A DNA stretch of 64,000 bases from Actinernus sp. WN-2022 (GCA_030867875.1 JAOWCC010000019.1:104457006-104521005), one strand, 5' to 3'; counted from the first letter of the stretch, positions 1 to 11,382 are shown. Program-made: numbers and translations. Notes: generated from the letters alone by a model not told the origin.

Positions 1-1379
1 CTTGTCACTTATCTTGAACATTTTAGCACAGTTAAAAATATATATTTAAGTAATCCTATAAACTACAGCGTATTTACTATAATTAATTCTAAGATTTGAA
101 TTAAGAAGTAAGATTTGAATTTGTTGTTCGAAGCACCATTAGAGCTTATCCGAGATTAAGCCTTAACTAATCATATATTGATCTTCTTTTTCAGTCATTT
201 CTCCTCAAAAAGCTCAAGTAATACAAAGTTTTTATCCTCAGATTTATACTAGTCGTGACATATTACCTTTATAATTTGAAATTAAGCTATAACCACGCGA
301 CGCAAGGCAAATAATAATTTCCTGTTTAAATCCTGAGAGCTGTTTAATCTAATTAAAATAGTCATGCGAGTATTACCTTACCACCAAAAAATTTCCGTCT
401 CCAAAGTAGTTTTTAATATTTAATATTAGTAAGTTATTATGCCATATGTGCATGTGAGAGAAAAATATAAACTAATTTCATACTGCTTCCTATACACAAA
501 TAGACCGAAAGTTATATTATTACCAAACTAACTGATTCCTCAATCATCCATATCGATGGTAAACTTTCGAATACTCGAAGTAAAACATTTACTCTCTCTA
601 GTATAACATCATATCGCTGCAGCCTGGGGCTTCAGCACTGACTACGCCACAATTAAGCAGTGCAGGTAAACGCGCGCAGATTTTGAAGCTGTAGCCTGCA
701 TGTAGGAGTTACTAAACACTACGTCCCTTGAGGTAAAACTAGAAACAAAAGTAGTCCGTGAAGTGTGCATGAGCATAGATAGAATACCTTGGTCACTAGA
801 GCTTTGAGAAATACTGTCCATCTTATCCATTATCCGACTTTCAAATCACAATCATGATCGGTATTAGACGTATTAAGATTCGTATGAAATTCGAATTCAT
901 GCAGCATTATGTAAAGCAGCAAAATATTCATTTGTTTGTATTCAAACAGGTGATTGGTAGATCATCTTTTTAGTTAAGATATTCATAGATTGAAGCATAT
1001 CTTTGTAAGTACATGCAGGCATGCACGGTGCACGTTGGCAAAATTATCCAGCCGAGCAAGCTCGGGAAATTGATTTGGTATTCAAAATAATTTTAGACCA
1101 CTCAGCGTTTCACACGAATGCTACCGAACTTGGTTGAATAACATTATCATATCTATCAGTTAATTTATATCTCTTTAATACACATACAAGTTCTGTCGAA
1201 TAAAAAAATTCCGGAAACAAAATAATTTATCTTGTTCATTATTATTTTCTTGGCTATTCTTTCACAATTTGTTTACCGAAGAAGATCCGAAGTACCGAAA
1301 CATTATCGACAATTTGAACAACAAATCCCATAAGGCTATTCGGCCTGTTCCCGTCTTGGTAACGTAACAGAGCAGCAAA
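1..1379. other. Upstream region of the roadblock gene
   Basis: AT-rich DNA with no convincing coding exon on either strand; the short open frames here have no family signature. The 5' UTR and promoter of the downstream roadblock gene should lie in its right-hand part. I could not identify a TATA box or a defined transcription start. Confidence 0.5.
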
Positions 1380-4300
1380 ATGGTTGGTTATGGTTGACTT
1401 TTAGCTGGATATTTTCTATATTTATTAGCTAGGAAATGGACTTAGATCTTTGTAATTCGTTTGTTTGGTTTCTTTGCAGTCTGAAGTCGAAGAAACTTTG
1501 AAGAGAATCCAAGCCCATAAGGGTGTTATGGGAATAATCGTTGTCAACCAAGAAGGTAGTGGCCATTTTGCAGTGTTATGATCTCTTACAGTTGAGTCAA
1601 AACATTGGAGTTTGGGGCCTGATTGTGTTATATTTGTGTTATTTCAGGCATTCCAATCAGAACAACGCTTGATAACTCGACAACTGTGCAATATTCTGGT
1701 CTGATTCATCAGCTGACAGCCAAAGCTCGCAGTACTGTAAGAGATATCGACCCTCAGGTTGGTAAGCTCAGGTTCCATTCACTGATTCAGGAATTTGAGA
1801 TCTGAGAAAAAGCTGTTAAAGCTTCCGTTCCCTCAAATACCATACGCCTTAGTTGTAAATTAATGATATTCAAAACAACACTTGCGATCAGAACTTGGCC
1901 TTGTATAATTTCTGTAGTTTGGAGTGTCAGAAGTGAACTGTTGATAATTCAGTAGGGTTTCTTCAGTAGAAGGTCTATGACAGATGACAGATGTCTATGA
2001 CAGATGCCCAACACACATACTGCAGGAAACCACCATCAGCTCGTATTAAAGTTTTTTAACTAAACTGAGAACATAATATCGTACTAGAGTTCCAGTTTGG
2101 CATCCAGTTTTAATTTAAAATCATTTTATTTCATCACAAGATTGTTATGTATAATCATTTAATAGATGTAACAATGTGGCGAGTCTACTAGAAAGCTTAT
2201 TTATCGTAGACCCTTTTATGTATGCTAATGCTTTTGAGACTAATTTGTGTTTGTTTTCTTGCTTGTAGAATGACTTAACATTCTTAAGGATCCGCTCCAA
2301 GAAGCATGAGATCATGGTAGCACCTGGTAAGATGCAATAATTAGAGAGGTTGCATGTTAGTAAGGGGAGCTGGGGGTGGCACAAGTGGTTTACAAGCGCT
2401 TTATCTCTCACCGGTATCCGGTCGTTTCGCCCCCAGTCGATTCGCCCCCAACTCCAGGTCGATTCGCCCCCAATCTGTAGTCGATTCGCCCCCACTTCAA
2501 GTCCATTCGCCCCCACTTCAAGTCGATATCATAAACCAAGTTGAAATTGAAATAGTATAAACTTTGAATAAAGTCACTTACGATTCCACGTATGACCGAA
2601 CGCGACCGACTGCCATATTGAATGTACAGAAGGAAACAAAAACAGATGCAGGGGATGGGGACACGTTGTTAATTTATTGCTGGGGGGAGGGAACGAGAGA
2701 ATAGTAACTTTTCTACTTTTCTTTTCTATTTGACTATTCAACCGAAAGTTGAATAAAAGCCGTTATTGAATGAAAGATGTTGAATAAAGGCCACAAACAG
2801 ATCAAAGTTTGACTAAAGTTTGACAAAGATTTTGTAAATGCTGCGGGGATTTGGGGGCGAAACGACCAGCCTACTTTATTTAGAGCAATTAAAACACCGA
2901 AAGTAGCCAACAAACGAACGAGATGTTGAATAAAAGCTGTTATTGAATGAAAGACGTTGAATAAAGGCCACAAACAGATCAAAGTTTGACAAAGATTTTG
3001 TAAATGCCGCGGGGATTTGGGGGCGAAACGACCAGCCTACTTTATTTAGAGCAATTAAAACACCGAAAGTAGCCAACATAAAGCCGTTATTGAATGAAAG
3101 ACGTTGAATAAAGGCCACAAACAGACTTAATGCCAAATTGGCCGCGCGGGGAATGGGACGAATTATGAAAATCCAAGATGGCGCCTTAGCTTTCCTTCTT
3201 CACGAAACTCAATTTGTGTTGTAGATTCCAGAAGGTCAGACATATAACTTGATGACATGGCAATAGACCATGGAAATATAGATTGTGGGAGTTTCAGATC
3301 GTGTGCAAGCACTAAAGCAGGTAGACATGAAGTTTATACAATTTAGGCCGGGCTGAAATCATGAGTAAGACTTCAGTTTTCTCCAACTTGAAAGTTCGAT
3401 CAAAGTTAACTTAAGTTTGATTTTCTTTTTTCTTCATAAACTCTTTTCGGTACTCGTTCGGTACTGGGGGCGAATGGACTTCAGATTGGGGGCGAATCGA
3501 CCTGGAGTTGGGGGCGAATCGACTGGGGGCGAAACGACTTGGGGGCGAAACGACCGTAATTCCTCTCACCACTTTGGCCATGGTTCAAATCCCAATAATG
3601 TGAGCTGAGTTTGTTGGTATCTCACCCTTGCTCCAAGGGTTTTCTCCAGTTTTCCTCCCTCCACAAAAACCAACATTCAAAATTCCAAATATTCAGTCTG
3701 TGGTTTAGCCAGGTCCTGGATTTGATCAGCCCTCATGGTTGTTTCAGGGTCCTATTAAAAATTATGTAGTGTTTTTTTTACAACGAAACCTAAATTTGTC
3801 CCTTTCTGATTGGTTCTTGACTAATTGACCAATCAGAGTATGTTGATGCGAGGCACAGGCCCAACTGTTGAACTGGCCTATTTGAACTTTCCTTATACTC
3901 AAAGCCTGCTTGCTGCTTAAAGTTTGTTGTGGAAAGGAAATCGAAAGGAAATCGAGTATTGTTCATACTCTTATTTACCCTGGTTCCAGAGGTTTTCTAG
4001 AGAGAACAGCCACAGAGAAAGAGCCGCAAAGCGGCGATTAGCGAGCTGCAAAGCAGCGAGAAGAGAACACCTCTGGTATCGGTGGGTGCAAATCTCACTT
4101 CCATGTTTTGAAAACTGTCAAACATATCAACTGAGTAATTAATAAATCGACCAATCGGGAGAGAGATACCATGTGCGTGTCACATAATTAGCCAGAGTGA
4201 AACAATGCTGTGCCAGAAGATTAATTTGTTTACATGTCAAATGTGATTCGCAAGAGCAGTTCGTCAACTCAGGGATATTTTCACAGCAGAGAACTCCCCG

Positions 4301-6637
4301 TAAAATTAAAATACCACTCAAAAGCTGTAAAATCTCGAACAAACTACCATTGCAGTCTGCAGGATAAACATTAAATCATGTAGCCAATCTAGTACAACGA
4401 ATACTCATTTACTGACCTGAATGGCATTTCACAAGTGATCCAATGTCTATAAAATTATGCTACAGAACTATTCTAAAGTTCGAGAAGACCTTAGATCAAT
4501 GTGAGAGTCCACCAATGATTTTTTTATATTGAAAGATCACATCGAAATTAGTATGTTTACTGATACAGAGTTTGAAGATGTTTGAGTAAATAAGAACTGA
4601 ATTGTAAGCTTTTGAAAATCAAAAGATAAGAGTGTTCAGAAGCAGTTCCCTCAAACCATACTGAGCTCTCTTATATTTGTGATTTTTGAAAGCTCACCAC
4701 CTCATCCAAATGTCCCCAAACTCCATCAACACACTAATTTTGATGTGATCTTTTTTATGCTGGGATTATTTTTTTTAATTCAAATAAATTTAGATACTCT
4801 GTCCAAGTCCCAGTTCAATAGCTAATAGAAGGGCTGTGTGCTACAAGGGCCAAGTGCCTATTTCAGAACTTTTTTCTTCTTCGAAATTTCGATTAGAAAC
4901 ACAAAAAGTGATAGCTTCAAAAAAACGTCCTGCAAAGGGCGGTCTGTACAGGTCTGGAAATGATCCCAGGCCCGCAAATGATCCTTAAAATGGACCGCAA
5001 ATGATCCCGCTCCGCAAATGATCCCCAATGGGGACCACAAATGATCCCGTGAAAAAACATGAAATGGCATGGATTTTTTGTCACTGGATAGTGGATCTGT
5101 ACAGGTCCACAAATGATCCCAAAAATGGACTGCAAGTCATCCCAGATCGCAACCACATATCATACCGCCCATATCCTACCGACCACATATCATACCGCGT
5201 GAAAATATGGAATGGGATGGAATCTGGTCGTTGGATTCAATGTTTTAGAAATCAAAATATTCGCATCAAGTTTTAGTTTGCTTTTTCATACAAACGGTAT
5301 CTTCTACGGTGGCTCGTAAGGACCAATTTCTTTTATTTTTCAAATCCTGGGTTAATGCATTAATTTATAGATGTTTTTTTGTTAATAATCCCGAGTTTTT
5401 ATAGTTTTTATTAATCGGGAGTATACCGACTCAAAGTTAAAATTAAAGAAATTAAAGTTAAGAATAAATAACCCGTAGTATGGTGGCTTGTTTGGCCCAT
5501 TTTTTTAAAAAACTTTTTTACCCAAGCCAATTTTTTTTTGGGGAAAAAAGAAAATTATTTGCTTTGGAAAAAAAGAAAAAGTTAATTAAATTTGATTTGT
5601 TTTGATAATTTTTTTTCTTAATCCCGAGTTCCTCAGTAATCCAGAGTTCTTAATCCCGAGGCCTTCCTCAACCGTTCTTATTACCAGAAACCGGTTAGCC
5701 TTTTTTTAATCATCGGGTCAATTATTCTGACTCAATTTTGTTTTCATTTCTAGATATTTCATCCTGCTTGTCAGTATCTCCTATTTAGAATACACAAGGA
5801 AACAATTTCAAAGCAATATCAAAAGTAATAACAAGCATAACAGCCAGGAGCGAGCATAATCACGCCTTGTTCATGAGTGTCAATTACAGACACTGCGAAG
5901 GCTGTCAAGATTGGACAGGGGTAGATAGCGTGACGTCATGGAGATTTTGATGGACATGTTTTAAAGGGGGTTCCCTGCCGGAGCCAATGGTTAAAAATCA
6001 TTACATCATTAAAATCTGTTCTTCATTTTTCTTTCATTCATACTTTAGATCCACTATCCAGCAGCAAAAATCCATGCCATTCCATGTTTTTTCACGGGAT
6101 CATTTGTGGGCCGGGATCATTTGTGGGCCGGGATCATTGGCGGACCTGTACAGGCCCCTTGTGGCATACGGCATACAATGTCCAAAGCCTTTTTTAAATA
6201 TTTTATGATGTAATCTATGATCAATAAGAGTACAGACAATGGATACTGTAAATTTGTTTAATTTCCAGTAGAAGTTTATGCGTTTTGTTGTTCAAAGTGC
6301 TGACAAGTTTTGGTCCCATGAATCATACAAAAGTTCTCAGCAATTATTAATAAGTTGTGCTGTGGCTTTTATAACACCTTTAGTTATTAAACTCACTCAC
6401 TCCTAATTTCCCCCCTTTTTTTATGGCCGGTATGCTTTGCATTTGGGCCATAAACCTGGGGGAAAGCTTGGTCCATAAGTTAAGATATGGACCGAGTAAT
6501 CTAGTTTTAATAATAAGAGGAGCTATGTCTTGTTGGCAAAACATGAGTTTGTGAAATCTAACCAAACGAATCTCATGCTTTATTTTCCAGATAAGGAATA
6601 CCTACTGATTGTCATTCAAAACCCAAATGTGCAGTGA
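1380..6637 (+). CDS. DYNLRB: Dynein light chain roadblock (LC7 family), five coding exons
   Basis: This is the roadblock/LC7 light chain of cytoplasmic and axonemal dynein, a small protein that dimerises on the dynein intermediate chain. Coding exons are 1380-1382 (ATG only), 1480-1555, 1648-1757, 2269-2326 and 6591-6637. Phases agree throughout and give 97 residues, close to the usual 96. Visible family blocks are [60 protein letters not shown] and the C-terminal [14 protein letters not shown]. The last intron (2327-6590) is 4.3 kb and carries two large repeat elements. The first exon is the weakest part: it contributes only the initiator Met and uses a GTTGGT donor. The donor after exon 3 is also GTTGGT. 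I cannot tell whether it is the type 1 or type 2 paralogue. Confidence 0.93.
2418..3557. repeat. Foldback-like element with TTCGCCCCC arrays at both ends
   Basis: The left end has five direct copies of a unit containing TTCGCCCCC (about 2421-2520). The right end has five copies in reverse orientation (GGGGGCGAA, about 3463-3555). Two more copies lie inside near 2857 and 3017. The core (about 2740-3125) is a diverged tandem repeat containing TTGAATAAAGGCCACAAAC. No transposase frame is present. It lies wholly inside the last roadblock intron and looks like a non-autonomous DNA element with terminal repeat arrays; the superfamily is not recognised. Confidence 0.75.
3995..4080. repeat. Short MITE-like inverted repeat
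   Basis: The arms CCAGAGGTTTTCT and AGAGAACACCTCTGG face each other across a short interior containing GCAAAGCGGCGA and GCAAAGCAGCGA. It is about 85 bp, non-coding and inside the roadblock intron. It may be a small non-autonomous element. Confidence 0.4.
4940..6156. repeat. Foldback-like element with AATGATCCC arrays at both ends
   Basis: The left end begins GGTCTGTACAGGTCTGG and carries repeated AAATGATCCC units (about 4956-5120). The right end carries the inverse GGGATCATTTG units (about 6099-6140) and ends CGGACCTGTACAGGCC. Longer inverted arms containing CATGGATTTTT / AAAAATCCATG lie near 5070 and 6067. The interior is AT-rich and non-coding. It has the same plan as the element at 2418-3557 (short motif reiterated inward from both ends) but unrelated sequence. 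Confidence 0.7.
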
Positions 6638-6973
6638 CAACTTGTGCAATAACACTGTGTTTAAATCAATAGATGTACAAGACATTGTATTTAGTATGTT
6701 GTTGTATATATAACTTGTATTTACCTTTGAAGATTTATTAACTGCTGAGTTTTATGGTTCCTTGAAAGAAACAAATAACTTAGTTGAAGGCACATACTGT
6801 TAAGTTGTTTTTACTATGAATCTTCTTAATCTTGTTACATGGCACATTATAAATTGATTTTGCTACACAACCAGCTCAGTTTGGCATATTTTAAGTTGAC
6901 CGAGCAAAATTGCTATTGGTATATGTTTACTGAAGTCTTTTAAGATATCTGGCCACTTGAAAAAGTAAAAATA

Positions 6974-6979
6974 AATAAA
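6974..6979 (+). promoter_or_regulatory. Candidate polyadenylation signal of the roadblock gene
   Basis: An AATAAA lies about 340 bp downstream of the TGA at 6635-6637, in AT-rich DNA. It is the first full consensus I noticed after the stop, but no transcript evidence is available here. Confidence 0.35.
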
Positions 6980-7029
6980 ATTGTGGTATCCTTGATAACA
7001 AGTTGTCAGTGTCGTAGATTTCAATGTCA

Positions 7030-8335
7030 TTAAAATTAGTTCAGTTCGAGGGCTTATATGCTAGTTAAGAATATAAAATTTCCATGAGAATTCAGCCGAT
7101 AGTTCCGCGACAGACACATTTGTCGTTATTGTTCATCACAAAATTGTCTTCCGCTCTCAGCGGGCACTATCGCCTGATATTTTGCATCTGCGTAGGACAA
7201 CTATCAAGTCGTGATCGCATTTAGCCAATGAGCGCACGCTAAAAGTTTGTGGTGAACTATAACGCCTGATAGTTTGCCTCCGCGGCGCGGAGGCGACGAC
7301 AACTATCACGTCACGTGATCGCTTTCGGCCATTGAGCACGCGCCACGATTTTGTGCCGGGTGAACTGTAATATACTAGTAAAGTGTATCCGTCTCGGAAC
7401 TATTATACAAGTAGACTGTGTCCGTCGAGGAACTATCGGCTGATAGTTGCCCGCGGAAATTTGATGTTCTTAAAACAAATATAAGCCCGAGAACGAAGTT
7501 CGAGGGATTATATGCTAGTTTTAAGAACATCAAATTTCCAAGGGAAACTATCAGCCGTTATAGTTCACCACAAAATTTTGGCGCGCGCTCATTGGTCAAA
7601 AGCGATCACGTGACGTGATAGTTGTCGTCCGCGGAGGCAAACTATCAGGCGATAGTGCCCGCTGAGCACGAAAGACAATTTTGTGTTGAACAATAACGCA
7701 AATAGACTGTGTCTGTCTCGGACCTATCGGTTGATAGTTTCCCTTGGAAATTTGATGTTCTTAAAACTAGCATATAAGCCCTCGAACTGCGTTCTCGGGC
7801 TTATATTTGTTTTAAGAACATCAAATTTCCGCGGGCAACTATCAGCCGATAGTTCCTCGACGGACACACTCTATTTGTATAATAGTTCCGAGACAAACAC
7901 AGTCTATTTGTCGTTATTGTTCATCACAAAATTGTCTTCAGCTCTCAGCGGGCACTATCGCCTGATAGTTTGCCTCCGCGGACGAGAACTATCACGTCAC
8001 GTGATCGCTTTTGGCCAATGAGCGCGCGCCAAAATTTTGTGGTGAACTATAACGGCTAATAGTTGCCCGCGGAAATTTGATATTCTTAAAACAAATATAA
8101 GCCCGAGAACGCATGCTAGTTTTGTAATTTGGATTTTTTTCTTTTTTCTTTATATTGATGTGATACGGATATACCGTTTTATCAGTCAATAAAGTAGAAG
8201 TAGAAGTAGAAGTAGAAGTTTTAAGAACATCAAATTTCCAAGGTAAACTATCAGCCGATAGTTCCGAGACAGACACTATTTGTCGTTTTGTTCATCACAA
8301 AATTGTCTTCCGCTCTCAGCGGGCACGCCTGATCG
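7030..8335. repeat. Palindromic MITE cluster
   Basis: A roughly 340-bp motif set recurs in alternating orientation: ACTATCGCCTGATAGT, TTTGATGTTCTTAAAAC, TAAGCCCGAGAACG, and a segment with CACGTGACGTGATAG. The block at about 7440-7555 is the reverse complement of 7727-7860, giving a mirror centre near 7641. A third partial block follows at 7930-8100 and resumes at 8220. All open frames here are repeat shadows. It reads as several copies of one self-complementary non-autonomous element inserted into each other. Confidence 0.75.
8120..8218 (+). mobile_element. LINE 3' tail with GTAGAA microsatellite
   Basis: A short stretch ending TCAGTCAATAAAGTAGAAG, followed by reiterated GTAGAA, interrupts one arm of the palindromic cluster. 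A short 3' fragment with a simple-repeat tail is typical of a 5'-truncated non-LTR retrotransposon. There is no coding part. Confidence 0.5.
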
Positions 8336-8429
8336 TGCCAAGTGGCGGACCAATCAAGCGCGCGGCAAATAACGATCGATAGACGCCGCCTGGTTAGCCA
8401 ATCAGATGGAGAGTTTACCGATATACGAT

Positions 8430-8760
8430 GGCTGGGTTATGCTAAAACGCTATAGAAACAGTTGAGCGCGCGCTTTAGCTAGTTTGGAGTTTTTACGTTT
8501 TCATGATCAAATAAAACGAGGTTTTCCGAGTTTTGTTCTCGTTTAGAGTTATAGAAACACTTGTGGAAGATTGGAATAACTCGAAATAGCAGTGAAAACA
8601 CGGTCTCGTTCTCGCACTCGTGTTTTATAATTACTCGGGCCAGGCCTTTGGCCGCCCGAGTCAAGTGTTTATTATTTTTTGTCGTCGCGAGTTGGCTCAA
8701 CACGTGACGGTCAACCAATCAGATTCGATATCGCTCGGGACACTGCGGGTTACTTAATTT
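8430..8760. repeat. Dispersed repeat, same family as about 18985-19245
   Basis: It contains CTATAGAAACA, GAGCGCGCG, GTTATAGAAACACTTGTGGAAG and GAACTCG-type segments. Related motifs occur in the reverse sense at 18985-19245, inside the LINE. It is non-coding. I infer a MITE-like family from the shared motifs; the termini are not resolved. Confidence 0.45.
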
Positions 8761-9010
8761 ATTTACATAACACTGTGAAAACAGCTTAATGTTTTATTTA
8801 ACTTCATTTGTGGGAAAGCCTTCCAACAGGCTCGGGATATTTCAACTGGCGCCCTTGTCGGAGCCGAAGGACGTTTTTACCCAGAGATTTATTCGACACG
8901 ACGAACACCACACGAGTGGCCAAAACGCGAACGATTTTTTTCTGAAACCAAAGGTTTCTTCGATTGAAATGGCGATTGAAATGGCAAGATGTTGAGTTTT
9001 TCCAGGAGGA

Positions 9011-9015
9011 CTTTG
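9011..9015. repeat. Target-site duplication, left copy (CTTTG)
   Basis: CTTTG directly precedes the LTR start and matches 29677-29681 directly after the 3' LTR. The match defines one integration event spanning about 20.7 kb. Confidence 0.85.
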
Positions 9016-9360
9016 TGTGACTAAGACAGCCCAGTCTCTTTGGCGCGCGTTGCCGCCATTTCTGGTCATGCGAGTCTAGTGTGGAAAGTCGTCATCATCA
9101 TCAACAAGTTTATTATACACGGTATCCCATCATTATACAGAAATAAATGCTCTTCCAGGGAGCCGTGTGCAAATATGAAAGTTTCTACTCGGATGCGAGT
9201 TGTTGCTCGTTGGATATTACAGGATTGTTAAGTACACACAGCCACAGAAGCCGGATTTAATATTATGTTGTAATTGTTTGTGTTTGTAATAAGATCTTGT
9301 GTACGGATTTAGATCGTGTAAGCTGACTCTAGTCGACTGATTGTATGTTTTGTTTGTTTG
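9016..9360 (+). repeat. 5' LTR, first part
   Basis: It aligns to the first ~285 bp of the intact 3' LTR (TGTGACTAAGA, TTGCCGCCATTTCTGGTCAT, CTACTCGGATGCGAG, and so on) as far as GTTTTGTTTGT. A short insert (about 9091-9178) and then the LINE interrupt it. It is noticeably more diverged from the 3' LTR than the second part at 19411-19506. Confidence 0.85.
9088..9182 (-). mobile_element. Short LINE 3' end inserted in the 5' LTR
   Basis: About 90 bp absent from the 3' LTR begins CGTCATCATCATCAAC. Read on the minus strand it ends in AATAAACTTGTTGATGATGA, as expected for a non-LTR retrotransposon 3' end with a simple-repeat tail. GAAAGT occurs on both sides and fits a short target-site duplication. 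Confidence 0.55.
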
Positions 9361-9385
9361 ATCCTGACTGGTGAAATTCCATCTC

Positions 9386-10018
9386 GATGCGGAAAGAGGC
9401 AAAAGTAAAACTCCCATCTTTAAAGCAGGGAAGAAGAGCGATGAAAACAACTACCGCCCGATTTTGGTTCTCCCCCTTGTTTCAAAGATCATGGAACGTG
9501 CAGTACAAGTTCAATTGCTGGATTTTCTGAAGGAAAATATAATTATTTCGATGTATTAGTCTGGGTTCCGAAAGAAGAAGTCAACCGAAACCACGATTGT
9601 TTACTTGGTTGATCATATATTGGAACACATGGACAAACAAAAATTGACTGGCGCGCAGCCTTCATTGACCTAAAAAAGGCTTTTGACCTTGTAAATCACA
9701 AATGTCTCCTCCAAAAACTAGAACATTATGGAGTTAGGGGTCAACTGAAAGTCTTGAATGGTTTAGAAACTATCTAACCACACGTCCACAAAGAGTATAC
9801 AGTATGGAAATAACCTACCGGTATCTCACCAGCCCGGCTTCATATAGACTAGGGTCCATACTCTTTGTGACATACATAAACGATCTGCCGCTGTGTCTAA
9901 AGAGCTCGTCGATTAGCATGTATGCTGATGACACAGTTATTTACTTCACTGGGTACGATGTAAGTACCATCAAGGATCGGCTCTGCAAGAAGATCTAAAC
10001 CGTGTCGAGCAGTGGATA
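9386..10018 (+). pseudogene. LINE reverse transcriptase, N-terminal part
   Basis: Conserved RT blocks appear in successive frames: [59 protein letters not shown] and SISMYADDTVIYF. There is a stop after ISMY near 9557 and frameshifts near 9650 and 9800. The reading ends at LNRVEQWI, where the Polinton begins. Confidence 0.85.
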
Positions 10019-10020
10019 AC

Positions 10021-10190
10021 GGTCAAGCGAAACCGGAAAGAGCCGAGCACGGAGCGCGAGAGCTCCGCCCTGCCCGACGGCCAACGTCGACTGAAGGAGG
10101 TGGGGCGTTGGAGCGCGTGTATTTGAAGGTTCGGTGGGCGTTCTCTTTTTGGGGCGCGCCCCCTGGTCCGGATCCACCACCGGACCAACC
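10021..10190. repeat. Polinton left terminal inverted repeat (truncated)
   Basis: GGTCAAGCGAAACCGGAAAG onward matches the reverse complement of 17655-17837 almost continuously, including GGCCAACGTCGACTG-type and GGAGCGCGTGTATTTGAAGG segments. It starts abruptly against LINE sequence, with no counterpart of 17838-18000. Confidence 0.85.
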
Positions 10191-10334
10191 TTCAGCCGCG
10201 GGGGAACGTTCGACCAATCCGAAGCGTTCAGCAGCGTCCTTGACGAGGGTATTTAAAAAACGAACCGGCATAGGTGGTTTCATAAAAAAATGTTGGGGAA
10301 GAAGAAGAAAGAAGAAAACCCCACCGGTTGAATA

Positions 10335-10670
10335 ATGGCCACGGCGATGACGATTACACCGGACTCCCTCCGCACGCTTCTGAAAGACGCCAGGCTGCTC
10401 CACGATTTCCTCGTGGTCAAAATGGTCCCGACAAGAAGATTGGCGACATTGGCCCTGGCCCTTGCAACGCCGTGCACGTCTACGCCTTTGGCATCAGCCA
10501 GCTCGGCGGGACCAACAAGAGCCTGAACGTGCGCTTGGCCCCCGACATACCTCGGGGGTGCGTGGAGATCACGCTGCTGCAGGAGGGGAAACCGTACAAA
10601 GCGTTGGACACCCAGCTGTACTGCCACAACGGGACCATCATTGTTCCGTACAACGCCGTGGTGAATGAAG
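10335..10670 (+). pseudogene. Polinton plus-strand ORF of unknown function, frameshifted
   Basis: A start at 10335 (MATAMTITPDSLRTLLKDAR) is followed by a frame change near 10420. Coding-like sequence then continues in the next frame (NAVHVYAFGISQLGGTNKS, CVEITLLQEGKPYKAL, CHNGTIIVPYNAVVNEV). It runs into the 3' end of the ATPase fragment on the opposite strand, so its own C terminus is probably lost. Position and size suggest a virion-associated protein, but I do not recognise the family. Confidence 0.5.
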
Positions 10671-11081
10671 TGTTGCAATTGGGCCTGGGTCGTCGGGCAG
10701 GATGTTGGTGCGCAAGGCGGGCAAAGCCCTACCCGAGCGCGGGTGCATGTCCAAGAACAGGTACCCGTGAGGGCGTTTCTGGGCGTCTTGCAGGGCCTCG
10801 AGAAAGAACGGTACGCGCCCGGGAAGGATCTGCTGGACCAGCAAATGCGGGCGGAGCTGGTCGCGCAGGTTTTTAAACAAGACGATGTAGTGCACGCTTT
10901 GGGAAATGGTGGACGCCAGACTCCCTTTGGGAAACAGGCATTGCGTCAGGTAGATCACCGTCAGGTTGTGGTGGTGGGAGCCGCGCGTGAACAGGCTGGC
11001 CACGAATTCGTCCTTGCTGCAGGTGGCCATGAGGTCGTCCAAGACGACGATTCCCGGCCGCCCGGCAAACCGTTCGTACAA
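10638..11081 (-). pseudogene. Polinton packaging ATPase (FtsK/HerA-type), C-terminal part
   Basis: This ATPase family powers genome packaging in Polintons and related double-jelly-roll viruses. The Walker B strand GIVVLDDLM lies at about 11025-11052. It is followed by HHHNLTVIYLTQCLFPKG and ISQSVHYIVLFKNLRDQ, a sensor/arginine-finger-type region. The C terminus (HGYLFLDMHPRSG, LRTNILPDD) is family-like. No Walker A P-loop is found upstream, because the sequence runs straight into the protease fragment. The N-terminal half is therefore deleted and the ORF cannot encode an active ATPase. Confidence 0.82.
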
Positions 11082-11310
11082 CGTTGTGGTACAGCGTGGG
11101 GCCTCGAAAGGTGTGCAGCAGTCGGACCGTGGGGATGCCGCGGGCCCGGTACGTCAGGTAGTAGAGGCAGTAGTCCCCGCACGCGGTGGTGGTCGACGCT
11201 TGCACTTCACGGCGGTTGTGCACGGGCGGTGGACCGTCCGTGACGTGGACGGCGGTCGCCAGGTTGCTGCGGTAAAACCCTGGGGGGCGCCCGTAACTGT
11301 CGAAGAATTC
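11077..11310 (-). pseudogene. Adenain-like cysteine protease (PRO), internal fragment
   Basis: Polinton PRO matures capsid proteins. The fragment shows EFFDSYGRPP, then REVQAS (oxyanion Gln region) and TACGDYCLYYLTYRARG with the catalytic Cys, as in adenoviral proteases. The N-terminal part with the catalytic His is absent. Just upstream in the same frame is an unrelated N terminus (MDQRLTLVSNASLTVYPNN), and downstream the reading passes into the ATPase. Both edges look like deletion joints. Confidence 0.8.
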
Positions 11311-11311
11311 A

Positions 11312-11379
11312 CTCCGTTGCGGGTTGTTCGGGTACACGGTCAAGCTGGCGTTGCTGACCAACGTCAACCGTTGGTCCAT
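11312..11379 (-). pseudogene. N-terminal stub of a second structural-type protein
   Basis: MDQRLTLVSNASLTVYPNN resembles the start of the widespread Polinton-associated family represented by the gene at 11899-11383. After about 22 residues it switches to protease sequence. I infer a paralogue whose body was deleted. Confidence 0.5.
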
Positions 11380-11382
11380 TTT

